Assembly: GCA_903865745.1 (NCBI GenBank)
Contig: CAIPKV010000028.1
Span: forward strand, 1 to 64,000
DNA: 64,000 nt
Reading direction: 5' to 3'
Source: an uncultured Verrucomicrobia subdivision 3 bacterium
GTDB taxonomy: Bacteria; Verrucomicrobiota; Verrucomicrobiia; Limisphaerales; UBA11358
Shown: positions 18,031 through 27,127 of the stretch, in pieces
Layout of the letters: each line of letters opens with the position of its first letter
Position numbering within the stretch: the stretch's first letter is position 1
Position numbers and translations under genes: made by a program
The notes under the pieces: generated by a model
Databases searched by the model: none
Told to the model about the DNA's origin: nothing
Seen by the model: the letters and a program-made list of their open reading frames with translations, nothing else

Positions 18031-19119
18031 ATGGCACACGTCAAACTCCACATCCCCGGCCCCGTCGAAGTCAGCGAGAAAACCTTTAAGGCGTTTTGTT
18101 CGCCGATGATTGGCCATCGCGGTCAGGGTTTCAAAGACCTTTACGCTAAAATCCAGCCGCAGTTGCAACAACTGCTTTATACCAAGCAACTGGTTTATCT
18201 GTCCACGTCGTCCGCATGGGGCGTGATGGAAGGGGCCGTGCGCAATCTGGTTCAGAAGAAAGTCCTGAACTGCATGTGTGGCGCGTTCTCGGACAAATGG
18301 TTTGATGTCGCGAAGAAATGCGGCAAGTCAGCGGAAGCGTTGCAAGTCGAATGGGGTTCCCCAATACGGGCCGAGGCGATTGATAAGAAGCTCGCCACCG
18401 GCGAATTCGACGCCCTCACGCTCATTCACAATGAAACCTCCACCGGCGTCATGTCGCCGCTCGCGGAGATTGCCGCGCTTAAGAAAAAATATCCGGACGT
18501 CATGTTCATCGTCGATGCCGTCAGCTCGCTGACCGCGCTGCCCATCAAGTTCGATGAGCTGGGTATTGATGTTTTGCTTGCAGGCACGCAGAAGGCGTTC
18601 GCGCTCCCGCCGGGACTCGCCGTGTTTGCCGCGTCGCCCGCTGCGCTCGCCAAGGCGGCGACGGCCAAGGATCGCGGTTATTACTTCGACTTTGTCGAAT
18701 TCCAAAAGAATGCCGAGCAGAGTATGACGCCCAGCACGCCGAGCATCGGCCACGTCTATGCATTGAGTTCCAAGCTCGATGATTTCTTTACTGAAGGTTT
18801 GGAAAACCGTTTTGCCCGTCATCAGAAGACCAACCAGCTCACGCGCGACTGGGCGGCGAAGCATGGGTTTCTTTTGTTCCCGGAAAAAGGTTTTGAATCC
18901 GTCACGCTCACCTGCGTCAGCAACGGTGCACGGCCCGGCGGCCGCACGGTGGACGTGGCAAAATTGCAGAAGCTCGTCAAAGATCAGGGTTTCCTCATCG
19001 ACGGCGGCTACGGTAAGATCAAAGGCACGACGTTCCGCCTCTCTAACATGGGCGACGAGACCGAGGCCACGATGAATCAGCTTTACGCGGCGCTCGATAA
19101 GGCCATTGCGCAGCTCTGA
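18031..19119 (+). CDS. Class V aminotransferase (alanine/serine-glyoxylate or phosphoserine type)
   Basis: 362 aa, fold type I PLP enzyme of the small class V group. The PLP-binding Asp is D162 in FIVDAVSSL and the Schiff-base Lys is K188 in LAGTQKAFALPPG. The start HIPGPVEVSEKTF and the SPMIGHRG segment match the alanine-glyoxylate/serine-pyruvate aminotransferase family. In this lineage such enzymes may also make phosphoserine for serine synthesis. Cytoplasmic and monocistronic, with a strong terminator 33 bp after the stop. Confidence 0.88.
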   Translation: MAHVKLHIPGPVEVSEKTFKAFCSPMIGHRGQGFKDLYAKIQPQLQQLLYTKQLVYLSTSSAWGVMEGAVRNLVQKKVLNCMCGAFSDKWFDVAKKCGKSAEALQVEWGSPIRAEAIDKKLATGEFDALTLIHNETSTGVMSPLAEIAALKKKYPDVMFIVDAVSSLTALPIKFDELGIDVLLAGTQKAFALPPGLAVFAASPAALAKAATAKDRGYYFDFVEFQKNAEQSMTPSTPSIGHVYALSSKLDDFFTEGLENRFARHQKTNQLTRDWAAKHGFLLFPEKGFESVTLTCVSNGARPGGRTVDVAKLQKLVKDQGFLIDGGYGKIKGTTFRLSNMGDETEATMNQLYAALDKAIAQL

Positions 19120-19152
19120 GACCTTGCGGCTGGCTATCGTTTAGACATTCTT

Positions 19153-19187
19153 CCGGCGGTTGCCCACGCAGCCGCCGGTTTTTATTT
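19153..19187 (+). terminator. Rho-independent terminator after the aminotransferase
   Basis: A perfect 7-bp stem CCGGCGG (19153-19159)/CCGCCGG (19172-19178) with a 12-nt loop is followed by a T-rich run TTTTTATTTT. It sits just beyond the aminotransferase stop. Confidence 0.85.
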
Positions 19188-19225
19188 TCGTGTCATTCGT
19201 GGGTTTCGCGTTTAATCAATACCTC

Positions 19226-20119
19226 ATGTCCGGCGATTACCAGCTTGTCCAGCTCGCCAACGGCGAGAAAACTTTGTTTTCGGCTGGCTATGGCGAGAAG
19301 CTACATCCCGGTCTGGGCCCGCAGGCGGAAGCGGATTTGCTTTACGTCCGCCAGCTACAGATTCGCGACCGGCTGGCCAGCGGGGTGGGGGAGTTTGTCA
19401 TTTGGGACATTGGGCTCGGAGCCGCCGCGAATGCCTTAGCCGCCCTGCGCGCCACGCGCGATATTCCCGGTCAGCTACGGCTGGTAAGTTTTGATAACAC
19501 GGCCGAGCCGCTGGAGTTTGCACGGCAAAATTCCGCTGCACTGTGTTATCTGGACGGCTACGAGGAGCAGATTGCCAGCCTGCTACGTGACCGGCGCGTG
19601 GTATTCCAAAATGGCAAGCTTGCCGTGATCTGGGAATTTCATCTGGGCGATTTTCCAGCTTTACTCCCCAATTTAAAGTTTAAAACTCAAAATTCAAAAC
19701 TGCCACCGGCGCCGCACGCAATTTTTTATGACGCCTTCTCGCCTGCGAAGAATCCGGCCATGTGGACTTTGCCGGTGTTTGAAAATCTTTTCCGCGCGCT
19801 CGACCCGGCGCGACCGTGCGCGCTAACGACTTATTCGCGAAGCACCCTGTTACGGGCATCCCTGCTGCTCGCTGGTTTTTATGTCGGGGTCGGTCACGCC
19901 ACAGGAATGAAAGAGGAGACGACTGTGGCGGCGAACACTCCAGCCTTACTGGCCGAGCCGTTGAACGCCCGCTGGCTGGAACGCGCGTTGCGTTCGGATA
20001 GCGCTGAGCCGTTGCGCGAACCGGTTTACCGTCGTGAGAAGCTTTCGGCTACGGCACTGGAAAAATTGCGCGCTCATCCGCAATTCAACCATATTCGCCC
20101 TGAAACGGCTGGCATTTGA
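19226..20119 (+). CDS. MnmD-like tRNA methyltransferase domain protein
   Basis: 297 aa from the ATG at 19226 (MSGDYQLVQL), preferred to 19160 because the earlier frame overlaps the terminator. It resembles the methyltransferase half of MnmC (DUF752): the glycine-rich SAM loop VIWDIGLGAAANALAAL, a ligand-binding SFDNTAEPLEFAR strand and the diagnostic YDAFSPAKNPAMWT. The family methylates 5-aminomethyl(2-thio)uridine at the tRNA wobble position. The FAD oxidase half of MnmC is absent, as in stand-alone MnmD proteins. Confidence 0.82.
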   Translation: MSGDYQLVQLANGEKTLFSAGYGEKLHPGLGPQAEADLLYVRQLQIRDRLASGVGEFVIWDIGLGAAANALAALRATRDIPGQLRLVSFDNTAEPLEFARQNSAALCYLDGYEEQIASLLRDRRVVFQNGKLAVIWEFHLGDFPALLPNLKFKTQNSKLPPAPHAIFYDAFSPAKNPAMWTLPVFENLFRALDPARPCALTTYSRSTLLRASLLLAGFYVGVGHATGMKEETTVAANTPALLAEPLNARWLERALRSDSAEPLREPVYRREKLSATALEKLRAHPQFNHIRPETAGI

Positions 20120-20226
20120 CGTTTGACATCCCGGGAGGCTTTCACTAGTTTCCGTTCAACGTCGTGGCTGCTTGGTTAGCGGTTGCTGTTCAAGTTGGCC
20201 CGCATACCCCCCCCCAAAAAAAAACT

Positions 20227-20574
20227 ATGAGAGTACTAATCGCACTCCTATTCTTCGCCTTTGAATTAGCCCTAATTGTCGCCATCATCGCTGGCTTCTG
20301 GAAAGTGTTTGTCAAGGCCGGCAAGCCGGGTTGGGCCGCCATCATTCCTATTTATAACGCCATCGTCCTACTCGAGATTGCCGGCAAGCCGCTCTGGTGG
20401 ATCATCCTTTTCTTCATTCCCATCGTAAACATTATTGTCGGAATCATCGCCTGCATCGCGCTCGCGAAGAAATTCGGGAAGAGCGATGCCTTTGGCGTGG
20501 GTTTGGCGTTGTTGGGCTTCATTTTCTTCCCCATCCTTGGTTTCGGCGACGCACAGTATCAGGCCTCGAAATAA
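20227..20574 (+). CDS. Small membrane protein, DUF5684-like
   Basis: 115 aa with about three to four hydrophobic helices. The signature KAGKPGWAAIIPIYNAIVLL followed by a second helix pair and FGLGLALL-type sequence is typical of DUF5684 membrane proteins of unknown function. The ATG at 20227 follows a run of nine A residues that serves as a weak RBS region. It is followed by a clear terminator, so it is monocistronic. Confidence 0.75.
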   Translation: MRVLIALLFFAFELALIVAIIAGFWKVFVKAGKPGWAAIIPIYNAIVLLEIAGKPLWWIILFFIPIVNIIVGIIACIALAKKFGKSDAFGVGLALLGFIFFPILGFGDAQYQASK

Positions 20575-20591
20575 TCGCGCTGCTGTTTTTT

Positions 20592-20632
20592 GGCCGTCGT
20601 GACGTTTTCCAATGCGTGACGGCCTTTTTTTT
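20592..20632 (+). terminator. Rho-independent terminator after the DUF5684-like gene
   Basis: GGCCGTC (20592-20598) pairs with GACGGCC (20618-20624), followed by eight T residues (20625-20632). Confidence 0.85.
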
Positions 20633-20670
20633 GAACTTTCGCCAGCGCGAAAATTTTATAGCATCACCCC

Positions 20671-21642
20671 ATGAACGTCTTTGTCACCGGCGGCGCCGGA
20701 TATATCGGTTCCGTCTGCACGGAGGAACTCCTCAACGCCGGCCATCAGGTCACGGTTTATGACAATCTTACGGAAGGCCACCGCTCGGCCGTGGATCCGC
20801 GTGCGAACTTCATTTTTGCCAAGCCGGAAGAGGAAGGAAATATTCTCACCGCCGTCAAGTCGGTGCAGCCCGATGCCATCCTGCATTTCGCCGCGTTCGC
20901 GCTGGTCGGCGAGTCCATGACGAATCCGAAGAAGTATTTCCATAACAATTTCGTCAACGCGCTCAAGCTCGCCGACGCCGCTGTGGAATGTGGCGTGAAG
21001 AAGTTAGTCTTCAGCTCGACGTGTGCTACGTACGGCCCGCCCGACCGCGTGCCGATGACGGAAGATTTGCCGCAGCGCCCGATTAATCCCTACGGCGAAT
21101 CCAAGCTGATGTTTGAGAAGGCGCTGCTGTGGTATCGGCAGATTTACGGCTTAGACTTCATTGCCTTCCGCTATTTCAACGCGGCGGGCGCGAGCGAAAA
21201 GTTTGGTGAACATCATCGCATCGAGACGCATCTGATTCCGAATGTGTTGTTCGTGGCGCTCGGCCAGAAGCCGCAGGTTGAAATTTACGGCACGGATTAT
21301 CCGACGCCGGACGGCACCTGCATCCGCGATTACATTCACATCAAGGATTTGGCGCAGGCGCATATCCTCGGCCTGCAACCGGGTAAGAGCGGATTCTTCA
21401 ATCTCGGCAACGGCGATGGTTATTCCGTCAAGGAAGTCATTTCCATGTGCGAGAAGATTACGGGCAAGAAAATCCCGGCGATTGAAAAGCCGCGCCGCCC
21501 GGGCGACCCGCCGCGCCTCGTCGCCGCCGCTAATAAGGCGATTACCGAGCTCGGCTGGAAGCCGCAGTATCCCAAGCTCGAAGATATCGTGAAGACGGCG
21601 TGGGCGTGGCACCTGAAACATCCCACCGGCTACGCGGATTAA
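20671..21642 (+). CDS. galE: UDP-glucose 4-epimerase
   Basis: 323 aa extended SDR. The NAD motif is TGGAGYIGS at residues 7-15. The catalytic Ser/Thr lies in FSSTCATYG and the YxxxK pair in NPYGESK. The FRYFNAAGA segment is the GalE signature for the sugar-nucleotide site. It interconverts UDP-glucose and UDP-galactose in the cytoplasm, feeding exopolysaccharide, LPS and galactose use. The next gene, a response regulator, begins 22 bp later and could share its transcript. Confidence 0.93.
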   Translation: MNVFVTGGAGYIGSVCTEELLNAGHQVTVYDNLTEGHRSAVDPRANFIFAKPEEEGNILTAVKSVQPDAILHFAAFALVGESMTNPKKYFHNNFVNALKLADAAVECGVKKLVFSSTCATYGPPDRVPMTEDLPQRPINPYGESKLMFEKALLWYRQIYGLDFIAFRYFNAAGASEKFGEHHRIETHLIPNVLFVALGQKPQVEIYGTDYPTPDGTCIRDYIHIKDLAQAHILGLQPGKSGFFNLGNGDGYSVKEVISMCEKITGKKIPAIEKPRRPGDPPRLVAAANKAITELGWKPQYPKLEDIVKTAWAWHLKHPTGYAD

Positions 21643-21663
21643 CCAGCTTACCCGTCATCGACT

Positions 21664-22041
21664 ATGAAAACCATTCTCCATGTCGAAGACGATCCGCTGG
21701 TTTTGCATATCTATCAGCCGGCCTTGGCGGGCGCGGGCTTTCAGGTGCTGGTGGCGGAGGATGGTTTGAATGCTTCGAGGCTATTGCACCGCACGCGGCC
21801 GGATGCCGTGGTGCTGGATCTTCTGATGCCCAAGCTTGGGGGGACGGATGTGATTAAATATATTCGCACCACGCCAGCCTTGAAGTCTCTACTGGTGATT
21901 GTGCTCTCGCAGGCCAGCATTGCCGATCAAGGCGTGACGGCCGCGTCCTTGGGTGCGGACTGTCTCCTTTACAAATCCCAATGCACGCCCGCCATCTTGA
22001 TTGATACCATCAATGATCTGCTCCTCGCTAGAGGGAGCTGA
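21664..22041 (+). CDS. Stand-alone response regulator receiver (CheY-like)
   Basis: 125 aa, receiver domain only. Acidic pocket HVEDDPLV, phospho-acceptor Asp in AVVLDLLMPKLGG (near residue 52), switch region VIVLSQ (Ser in place of the more usual Thr context) and the invariant Lys in CLLYKSQ. No output domain is present, so it acts by protein contact. No kinase is encoded nearby. Confidence 0.88.
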   Translation: MKTILHVEDDPLVLHIYQPALAGAGFQVLVAEDGLNASRLLHRTRPDAVVLDLLMPKLGGTDVIKYIRTTPALKSLLVIVLSQASIADQGVTAASLGADCLLYKSQCTPAILIDTINDLLLARGS

Positions 22042-22077
22042 CGTTTTACCGGCGTAATTTCCCTCAGTTGCAATCCG

Positions 22078-22506
22078 CTACGACGGCAAATCTTTTCCCG
22101 TGGTAGTCACCGTGAGCTTGCCGTGCTTCACGCCTTTCGCCGCAATCAGTTCGTCCGCAATCTTCCGGATGACGCTGGCCTTACCGCGCACAATCAAAAC
22201 CTCCAAGCAATTGTGATGATCCAAATGGACATGCACGGTCGATAAAATGGCATCGTGATGATCGTGCTGGATGTCCGTGAGGCTCGCCTGCAGATGCGGC
22301 TTGTGATGGTCATAGACCAGCGTGATGGTGCCGGCAATCTCGCCGGTATCATGCTTCTGGCGATGGTCAATGAGCTGCGCGCGGATCATGTCCGCGATGG
22401 CGAGCGACCGGTTGTCGTAACCCTTTTCGTGCGTCATCTCGTCCAGTTGATCGAGCAGGGCGGGTGGCAGCGAGACGCTGAAGCGGGTGGCGATGGCTCT
22501 TTTCAT
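22078..22506 (-). CDS. nikR: NikR nickel-responsive transcriptional regulator
   Basis: 142 aa from the ATG at 22506, whose MKRAIATRFSVSLP is the canonical NikR ribbon-helix-helix start. The C-terminal ACT-like domain keeps the nickel site: HVHLDH (about H92, H94), C100 in HHNCLEVL, and a histidine of the QHDHH segment for the cross-dimer ligand. With nickel bound the tetramer represses nickel uptake genes. A nickel/cobalt transporter lies about 1.2 kb away (23677), with a prepilin gene in between. Confidence 0.92.
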   Translation of the reverse strand: MKRAIATRFSVSLPPALLDQLDEMTHEKGYDNRSLAIADMIRAQLIDHRQKHDTGEIAGTITLVYDHHKPHLQASLTDIQHDHHDAILSTVHVHLDHHNCLEVLIVRGKASVIRKIADELIAAKGVKHGKLTVTTTGKDLPS

Positions 22507-22558
22507 GCGCAAATTATTTGCCAGCGGCTCGGTCTCCGCAAGCAGGCAATTTGCATCC

Positions 22559-23491
22559 TTACTGCGGCGGATTAGTCAACGGGAAGCGAACGACATGGTC
22601 GGGAAATTGGTCAAGCCGGGCGTCGCGCCAGCACATCCACTGGACATGAGCATCGTTGTAAACATAATTTCCGCCTTGACCATGGCGGTTGTAACGAATC
22701 CAGCCTTGGCTGCCGTAGTTTCCGCTGCCCCATTGCACCAATTGAGCCTCACCGCCCCATGTGTCGTAATCATCCTGACCGACATCGCCATAATCTTGAT
22801 TGTCGGCGGCGTCCAGCGCCTCGGAATTACGCTCAGAAAACATGATGATGTTAGGATTGCTCAAATGACCGATGGCAGTGTCGGTGGCAAAGCCGTTCAA
22901 CACGCCTTCCAGTGCATAGCGGGCACTTTTGTGAGTGTAAATGGAATCCAGCGCATAGCTTTCAATCGTCAAACTTTCGTCCTCAGCGATAGCTTGTTCT
23001 GAACCGGGCACAGGCGTTTGACTCGCACTGGTGATGCCGCCGTTATAGCTCATCAAATCGGTTGCGAGGTGAGTTGAACGCGGCGTCGGATCGCCCGGAC
23101 AGAAACAAGCCGTCCGAGTTTTCAAATAAGGCTGAAAAAATATGACCCATGGTTTTTCCGCCTGACTGTTACCCTGACCACCACCGGTAACGCCGGCCAA
23201 ACTGGCGGGCAACTGATCCGCCATTGTCCCGTCGTCCAAAACCCATTGCTCGTGGTGGTGAAACAGGCAGCCGTTGTAATCGTCCTTGTAAAGTGTCGCC
23301 GCCACCGCGATTTGATGCAGATTGCCAAAACAGGCGACGCGTTGGCCCTTGGCTTTGGCCGCGCTCAATGCTGGTAACAGCAGCGCCGCCAGGATTCCGA
23401 TGATGGCGATGACTACCAGCAGTTCAATCAAAGTGAAGGCAGTCCGCGAAGCCGGTGTCTGCCCTGGCGCATATCCAAGTGTTACATTCAT
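22559..23491 (-). CDS. Prepilin-type N-terminal cleavage protein (pseudopilin-like)
   Basis: 310 aa from the ATG at 23491. A short leader precedes the type IV pilin/pseudopilin signal [18 protein letters not shown], with the cleavage Gly position replaced by Ala and Glu at +5, and a hydrophobic helix of about 20 residues. The C-terminal domain ends [10 protein letters not shown], the histidine motif seen in the large family of such secreted proteins in Verrucomicrobia and Planctomycetes. It is probably exported through a type II-like machine to the envelope or surface. It has no pilus operon around it. Confidence 0.85.
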   Translation of the reverse strand: MNVTLGYAPGQTPASRTAFTLIELLVVIAIIGILAALLLPALSAAKAKGQRVACFGNLHQIAVAATLYKDDYNGCLFHHHEQWVLDDGTMADQLPASLAGVTGGGQGNSQAEKPWVIFFQPYLKTRTACFCPGDPTPRSTHLATDLMSYNGGITSASQTPVPGSEQAIAEDESLTIESYALDSIYTHKSARYALEGVLNGFATDTAIGHLSNPNIIMFSERNSEALDAADNQDYGDVGQDDYDTWGGEAQLVQWGSGNYGSQGWIRYNRHGQGGNYVYNDAHVQWMCWRDARLDQFPDHVVRFPLTNPPQ

Positions 23492-23676
23492 CTGCAATCG
23501 TGTTACTTGAAAATATGGTGTTACGCAATAATAAAAAAATATTACCGTGGATTGCAGCCAGCTCGGCGTATTCATTGGCACCAACCCGGCGACTGGGCAA
23601 AATCCGTGTTACGAAAACCAATGGAAGTATGAAGAATTAAGTTGCGCGAACGCCGCCGTCGCGGGAAAATCAACTC

Positions 23677-24726
23677 ATGCACATTCCCTTTGTTCCGCCC
23701 GGTGTGCGGGGCCGGGTCATCGCCATGTATGCGCTGCTCATCGGCGTGAATGTGGGGGCGTGGCTGTGGGCGCTGGTGGCGTTTCACGGCTACCCGGTGC
23801 TGCTCGGCACGGCGCTGCTCGCCTATACTTTCGGCCTGCGCCATGCGGTGGATGCGGATCACATTGCGGCCATCGACAATGTCACGCGCAAGCTCATGCA
23901 GCAGGGCAAGCGCCCCGTGGGGGTCGGCTTCTTTTTCTCGCTGGGCCATTCGACCATTGTGTTCGGTCTGTCCGTGCTCATCGCGCTGACCTCCGTCGCC
24001 ATCAAGGACCGGTTCACTTCCTTTCAAGCCGTCGGCGGCATCATTGGCACGGGCGTGTCCGCCTTCTTTCTCCTGGCCATCGCGGCGGCGAATCTCATCA
24101 TCCTCATTTCAGTTTATCAAACCTTTCAGCACGTTAAACGCGGCGGCCAGTTCGATGACGAAGACTTGAACCTCACCCTCGCCAAGCGCGGCTTCTTTGG
24201 GCGCATTTTCCGCAATCTGTTTCGGCTCATTGAACATAGCTGGCAGATGTATCCGGTCGGTTTCCTGTTCGGGCTCGGTTTTGATACGGCCACCGAGGTG
24301 GGCCTGCTCGGCATCTCGGCGACCGAAGCCACGCGCGGGCTGCCGGTCTGGTCCATCCTCGTTTTTCCGACGCTGTTCATGGCCGGCATGGCGCTCGTGG
24401 ACACCACCGACAGCATCCTCATGCTCGGCGCTTACGGCTGGGCCTTTGTCAAACCCATTCGCAAGCTGTATTACAACCTCACCATCACGCTCGTCTCCGT
24501 ACTCGTGGCGCTGCTCGTCGGCGGCATCGAGGTGCTCGGTCTTATTGGTGATCAACTAAAGATTCACGGCGCGGTCTGGGATTTAATCGGCTCGCTCAAC
24601 AATAACTTCGGCCTGGTCGGCTTCGCCATCATCGCGGTGTTCGCGCTCAGTTGGATTGTGTCGTTCCTCATCTACCGGCTGAACGGCTACGACGCGATTG
24701 AGGTCAATACCCGGCTGGCGGATTAA
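23677..24726 (+). CDS. Nickel/cobalt transporter, HoxN/NixA family
   Basis: 349 aa with about eight membrane helices. The NiCoT signature HAVDADHIAAIDNVTR (helix II, metal-binding His and Asp) is complete, followed by FFFSLGHSTIVFGLS, LGFDTATEVGLL and GMALVDTTDSILM, all diagnostic for the family. It imports Ni2+ or Co2+ through the inner membrane with high affinity. With NikR nearby and larBCE further along, nickel is the more likely substrate. A single GTATGA at 23626-23631 upstream resembles one NikR half-site, but its partner is missing. Confidence 0.92.
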   Translation: MHIPFVPPGVRGRVIAMYALLIGVNVGAWLWALVAFHGYPVLLGTALLAYTFGLRHAVDADHIAAIDNVTRKLMQQGKRPVGVGFFFSLGHSTIVFGLSVLIALTSVAIKDRFTSFQAVGGIIGTGVSAFFLLAIAAANLIILISVYQTFQHVKRGGQFDDEDLNLTLAKRGFFGRIFRNLFRLIEHSWQMYPVGFLFGLGFDTATEVGLLGISATEATRGLPVWSILVFPTLFMAGMALVDTTDSILMLGAYGWAFVKPIRKLYYNLTITLVSVLVALLVGGIEVLGLIGDQLKIHGAVWDLIGSLNNNFGLVGFAIIAVFALSWIVSFLIYRLNGYDAIEVNTRLAD

Positions 24727-24777
24727 CGCTGCGGAATTTTTCTTGCCAAAGCCGGCGTGTCACAGGCATTTTCTGAC

Positions 24778-26343
24778 ATGGCAGCGACACGCAATTCCTC
24801 TACCGACGACACCTTCTATCAGGCGGCGGATTCGTTCTTTACCGCGAACAGCAAGGTCGGCCTCACGTTCGACGACATCACGCTGGCGACGCTTTACTCC
24901 GACATCCTCCCGCGCAACACCCAGCTCGACACCACGCTCGCCGATGGCCTGCACCTGAACATCCCCGCCATCTCCGCCGACATGGACACCGTCACGGAAT
25001 CGCGCATGGCCATCGCCATGGCGCTGAACGGCGGGCTGGGCCTCATCCATTACAACATGCCGGAGAAACAGCAGCTCTCCGAAGTCAGTCGCGTCAAGTA
25101 TCACGTCCAGGGCCTCATTCAAGATCCCATCAAGATCGCGCCCGACCAGCTCATCGGCGATGTGCTCGCGTTGATTGAGGAAAAGAAATTCGGCTTCAGC
25201 ACGTTTCCCGTGGTGGATGCCAAAGGCATTCTCGTCGGGCTCCTGTCGGGTCACGTCGTGAAGCCGCGTTACGCTGCCAAGAAGGTGATTGAAGCGCTCA
25301 CGCCCCGTAAACAAGTTCACACCATCACCCGGAAAGAGCTCGGCAAAGATCCCATCGCGCGCGCCGACAAGTTTTTCACCGAGCACCTCGGCATCCACAA
25401 GCTCCTCGTCGTGGATGACGACGACCATCTGCATGGCCTCATCACCCTCAGCGATGTCGAGCGCATCACGCTTGAGCGCAAGGCGCAGTTCAAGCCCGCG
25501 CGCGACGCCCAGTTCCGGCTCATCTGCGGCGCGGCCGTGAGCGCCACGCGCAATGCCTTTGGCGAACTCGACCGCGAACGCATTCTCACCCACGTCGGCG
25601 GCCTCGTCGAACGCGGGGTGGATGTCGTCGCCGTCTCCACCGCGCACGGCCACAGTCAGGGTGTGGGCGACACCGTGCGCGTTCTGCGCGACGCCTTTCC
25701 CAAGCTGCCCATCATCGCCGGCAACGTCACGAGCGCGGCGGGCGTGGAATATCTGGCCGATTGCGGTGCGAACGCCATCAAAGTGGGGCAGGGGCCCGGC
25801 TCCATTTGCACCACGCGCATCGTCGCCGGCGTGGGCATCCCGCAAATGACGGCGCTCTACGTCTGTTCGCTGGCGGCTAAGAAGAAGAAGGTGTCCATTC
25901 TCGCGGATGGCGGCATTACCAAGTCCGGCGACATCGTGAAGGCGCTCACGCTCGCGCAGGCGGTCATCTGCGGCGGCATCTTTGCCGGCTGCACCGAGGC
26001 GCCCGGCGACGTCGTGGAGATCAGCGGCAAGATGTACAAACATTATCGCGGCATGGGCAGTCTGGCGGCGATGAAGTCCGGCAGTGCCGCGCGCTACGGC
26101 CACGAGAAGGCCGACGCCACGCGCAAGGTGGCGGCCGAAGGCATTGAAGCGCTCAAAGAAGTGAGCGGTTCCGTGGACCGCGTCCTCGCGCAACTCATCG
26201 GCGGCATCCAGAGCGGCATGGGTTATCTGGGGGCAAAAGATTTGGAAGAACTGCGGGAAAAGGCGCGCTACATCCGGGTGAGCCCCGCTGGCCAGCGCGA
26301 AGCCGCCCCGCACGACGTGGTGGAATTAAAGACGGGGAATTGA
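24778..26343 (+). CDS. guaB: Inosine-5'-monophosphate dehydrogenase
   Basis: About 521 aa from the ATG at 24778; a GTG at 24757 is possible. Catalytic TIM barrel with an inserted CBS pair (about residues 115-240: [15 protein letters not shown] and [18 protein letters not shown]). The active-site loop [13 protein letters not shown] contains the nucleophilic Cys (about 344), and GMGSLAAM the flap. It converts IMP to XMP with NAD, the committed step of GMP synthesis. The last codons, from [15 protein letters not shown] to the stop, are duplicated downstream at 27019-27076, with a toxin module in between. Confidence 0.95.
   Translation: MAATRNSSTDDTFYQAADSFFTANSKVGLTFDDITLATLYSDILPRNTQLDTTLADGLHLNIPAISADMDTVTESRMAIAMALNGGLGLIHYNMPEKQQLSEVSRVKYHVQGLIQDPIKIAPDQLIGDVLALIEEKKFGFSTFPVVDAKGILVGLLSGHVVKPRYAAKKVIEALTPRKQVHTITRKELGKDPIARADKFFTEHLGIHKLLVVDDDDHLHGLITLSDVERITLERKAQFKPARDAQFRLICGAAVSATRNAFGELDRERILTHVGGLVERGVDVVAVSTAHGHSQGVGDTVRVLRDAFPKLPIIAGNVTSAAGVEYLADCGANAIKVGQGPGSICTTRIVAGVGIPQMTALYVCSLAAKKKKVSILADGGITKSGDIVKALTLAQAVICGGIFAGCTEAPGDVVEISGKMYKHYRGMGSLAAMKSGSAARYGHEKADATRKVAAEGIEALKEVSGSVDRVLAQLIGGIQSGMGYLGAKDLEELREKARYIRVSPAGQREAAPHDVVELKTGN
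26284..26341. repeat. Direct repeat, copy 1 (guaB 3' end)
   Basis: 58 bp covering the last codons of guaB. It matches 27019-27076 with a single mismatch (57/58). The two copies bracket the zeta-toxin module, so they look like an attachment site or target duplication. Confidence 0.93.
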
Positions 26344-26346
26344 TGA

Positions 26347-26862
26347 ATGAGTGCGCCCCGCTGCATCATCATTGCCGGGCCAAACGGAGCGGGTAAGACC
26401 ACGTTTGCCCGCGAGTTCCTGCCGAAAGAAGGCGGCGTGGTTCACTTCGTAAATGCCGACCTGCTTGCCGCCGGCCTTTCGCCGTTAAAACCCCAGCTCG
26501 CCGCGTTAAATGCGGGCCGCTTGTTCCTTGGCGAATTAGATCGTCTGGCCAAGGCGCGTCATGACTTCGCCTTTGAAAGCACCTTGAGCGGCCTCACGTA
26601 TGTGAGCCGGATTAAACGCTGGAAGACCGCGGGCTATCGGATTGAGATTGTGTTTCTGCGGATTTCCTCGGTGCCGCTGCTGTTGCGCCGGATAACCGCC
26701 CGCGTCAAGCAGGGTGGCCATGACGTGCCGCGCGCCGATGTCTTGCGCCGGTTTGCGCGCGGCTGGGAGAATTTTGAGAACGCTTACAAACCGCTGGCGG
26801 ATGCGTGGGAGGTGTATGATAATACTGGTGAACGTCCGCTGCTATTGGAGAAAAGCAAATGA
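26347..26862 (+). CDS. Zeta-toxin-family P-loop kinase
   Basis: 171 aa. Walker A is GPNGAGKTTFA at residues about 10-20. The FVNADLLAAGLSPL and FESTLSGLTYV segments match the substrate-binding parts of zeta toxins and related small kinases. Canonical zeta toxins phosphorylate UDP-N-acetylglucosamine or its precursors and block wall synthesis; chromosomal homologues of this short type are less studied. The gene begins 3 bp after the guaB stop and its own stop overlaps the next small gene as ATGA, so the two form a pair. Confidence 0.82.
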   Translation: MSAPRCIIIAGPNGAGKTTFAREFLPKEGGVVHFVNADLLAAGLSPLKPQLAALNAGRLFLGELDRLAKARHDFAFESTLSGLTYVSRIKRWKTAGYRIEIVFLRISSVPLLLRRITARVKQGGHDVPRADVLRRFARGWENFENAYKPLADAWEVYDNTGERPLLLEKSK

Positions 26863-27017
26863 AAGCAAAGAATAATAAAAGCCATGCCCGGGAGCTTCCG
26901 ACTGCCGTTGGGCGTGCGTTGCGCCGCGCCGGCTTGGCTGCCCGCAAAACCGCCCGGATGTATGGCACCCCCATCTATATTCTGCGCGATGGCAAAGTGG
27001 TGGCGGAGAAACCTTGA
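26859..27017 (+). CDS. Small basic partner protein of the zeta toxin
   Basis: 52 aa (MKAKNNKSHARELPTAVG...), ending GTPIYILRDGKVVAEKP. It overlaps the toxin stop by ATGA. Small proteins with the GRALRRA-ARKTARM-GTPIY pattern commonly follow zeta-like kinases and are good antitoxin candidates, although canonical epsilon is unrelated. It ends just before copy 2 of the direct repeat, so the whole cassette is contained between the repeats. Confidence 0.75.
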   Translation: MKAKNNKSHARELPTAVGRALRRAGLAARKTARMYGTPIYILRDGKVVAEKP

Positions 27018-27018
27018 A

Positions 27019-27076
27019 CCCGCTGGCAAGCGCGAAGCCGCCCCGCACGACGTGGTGGAATTAAAGACGGGGAATT
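27019..27076. repeat. Direct repeat, copy 2 (guaB 3'-end remnant)
   Basis: 58 bp, 57 identical to 26284-26341. It re-encodes the end of guaB ([10 protein letters not shown]) in a now untranslated position and is followed by TAG, probably the ancestral guaB stop. Confidence 0.93.
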
Positions 27077-27127
27077 AGCCGCGGAATCCTTGATTGTTGC
27101 GGTTTAACCGCTTCCTTCTACTTAAAT

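Noticed and set aside
20188-20226. Start of the DUF5684-like gene at 20164
   Set aside because: The extra 21 residues have no counterpart in the family and cross the CCCCCCC/AAAAAAAAA run; the ATG at 20227 directly begins the first membrane helix.
23620-23660. NikR operator upstream of the nickel transporter
   Set aside because: GTATGA is present once (23626-23631), but no TCATAC lies at the required 16-bp spacing.
24760-26313. 517-codon minus-strand frame opposite guaB
   Set aside because: Shadow of guaB; composition (His/Arg/Gly-rich) typical of antisense frames.
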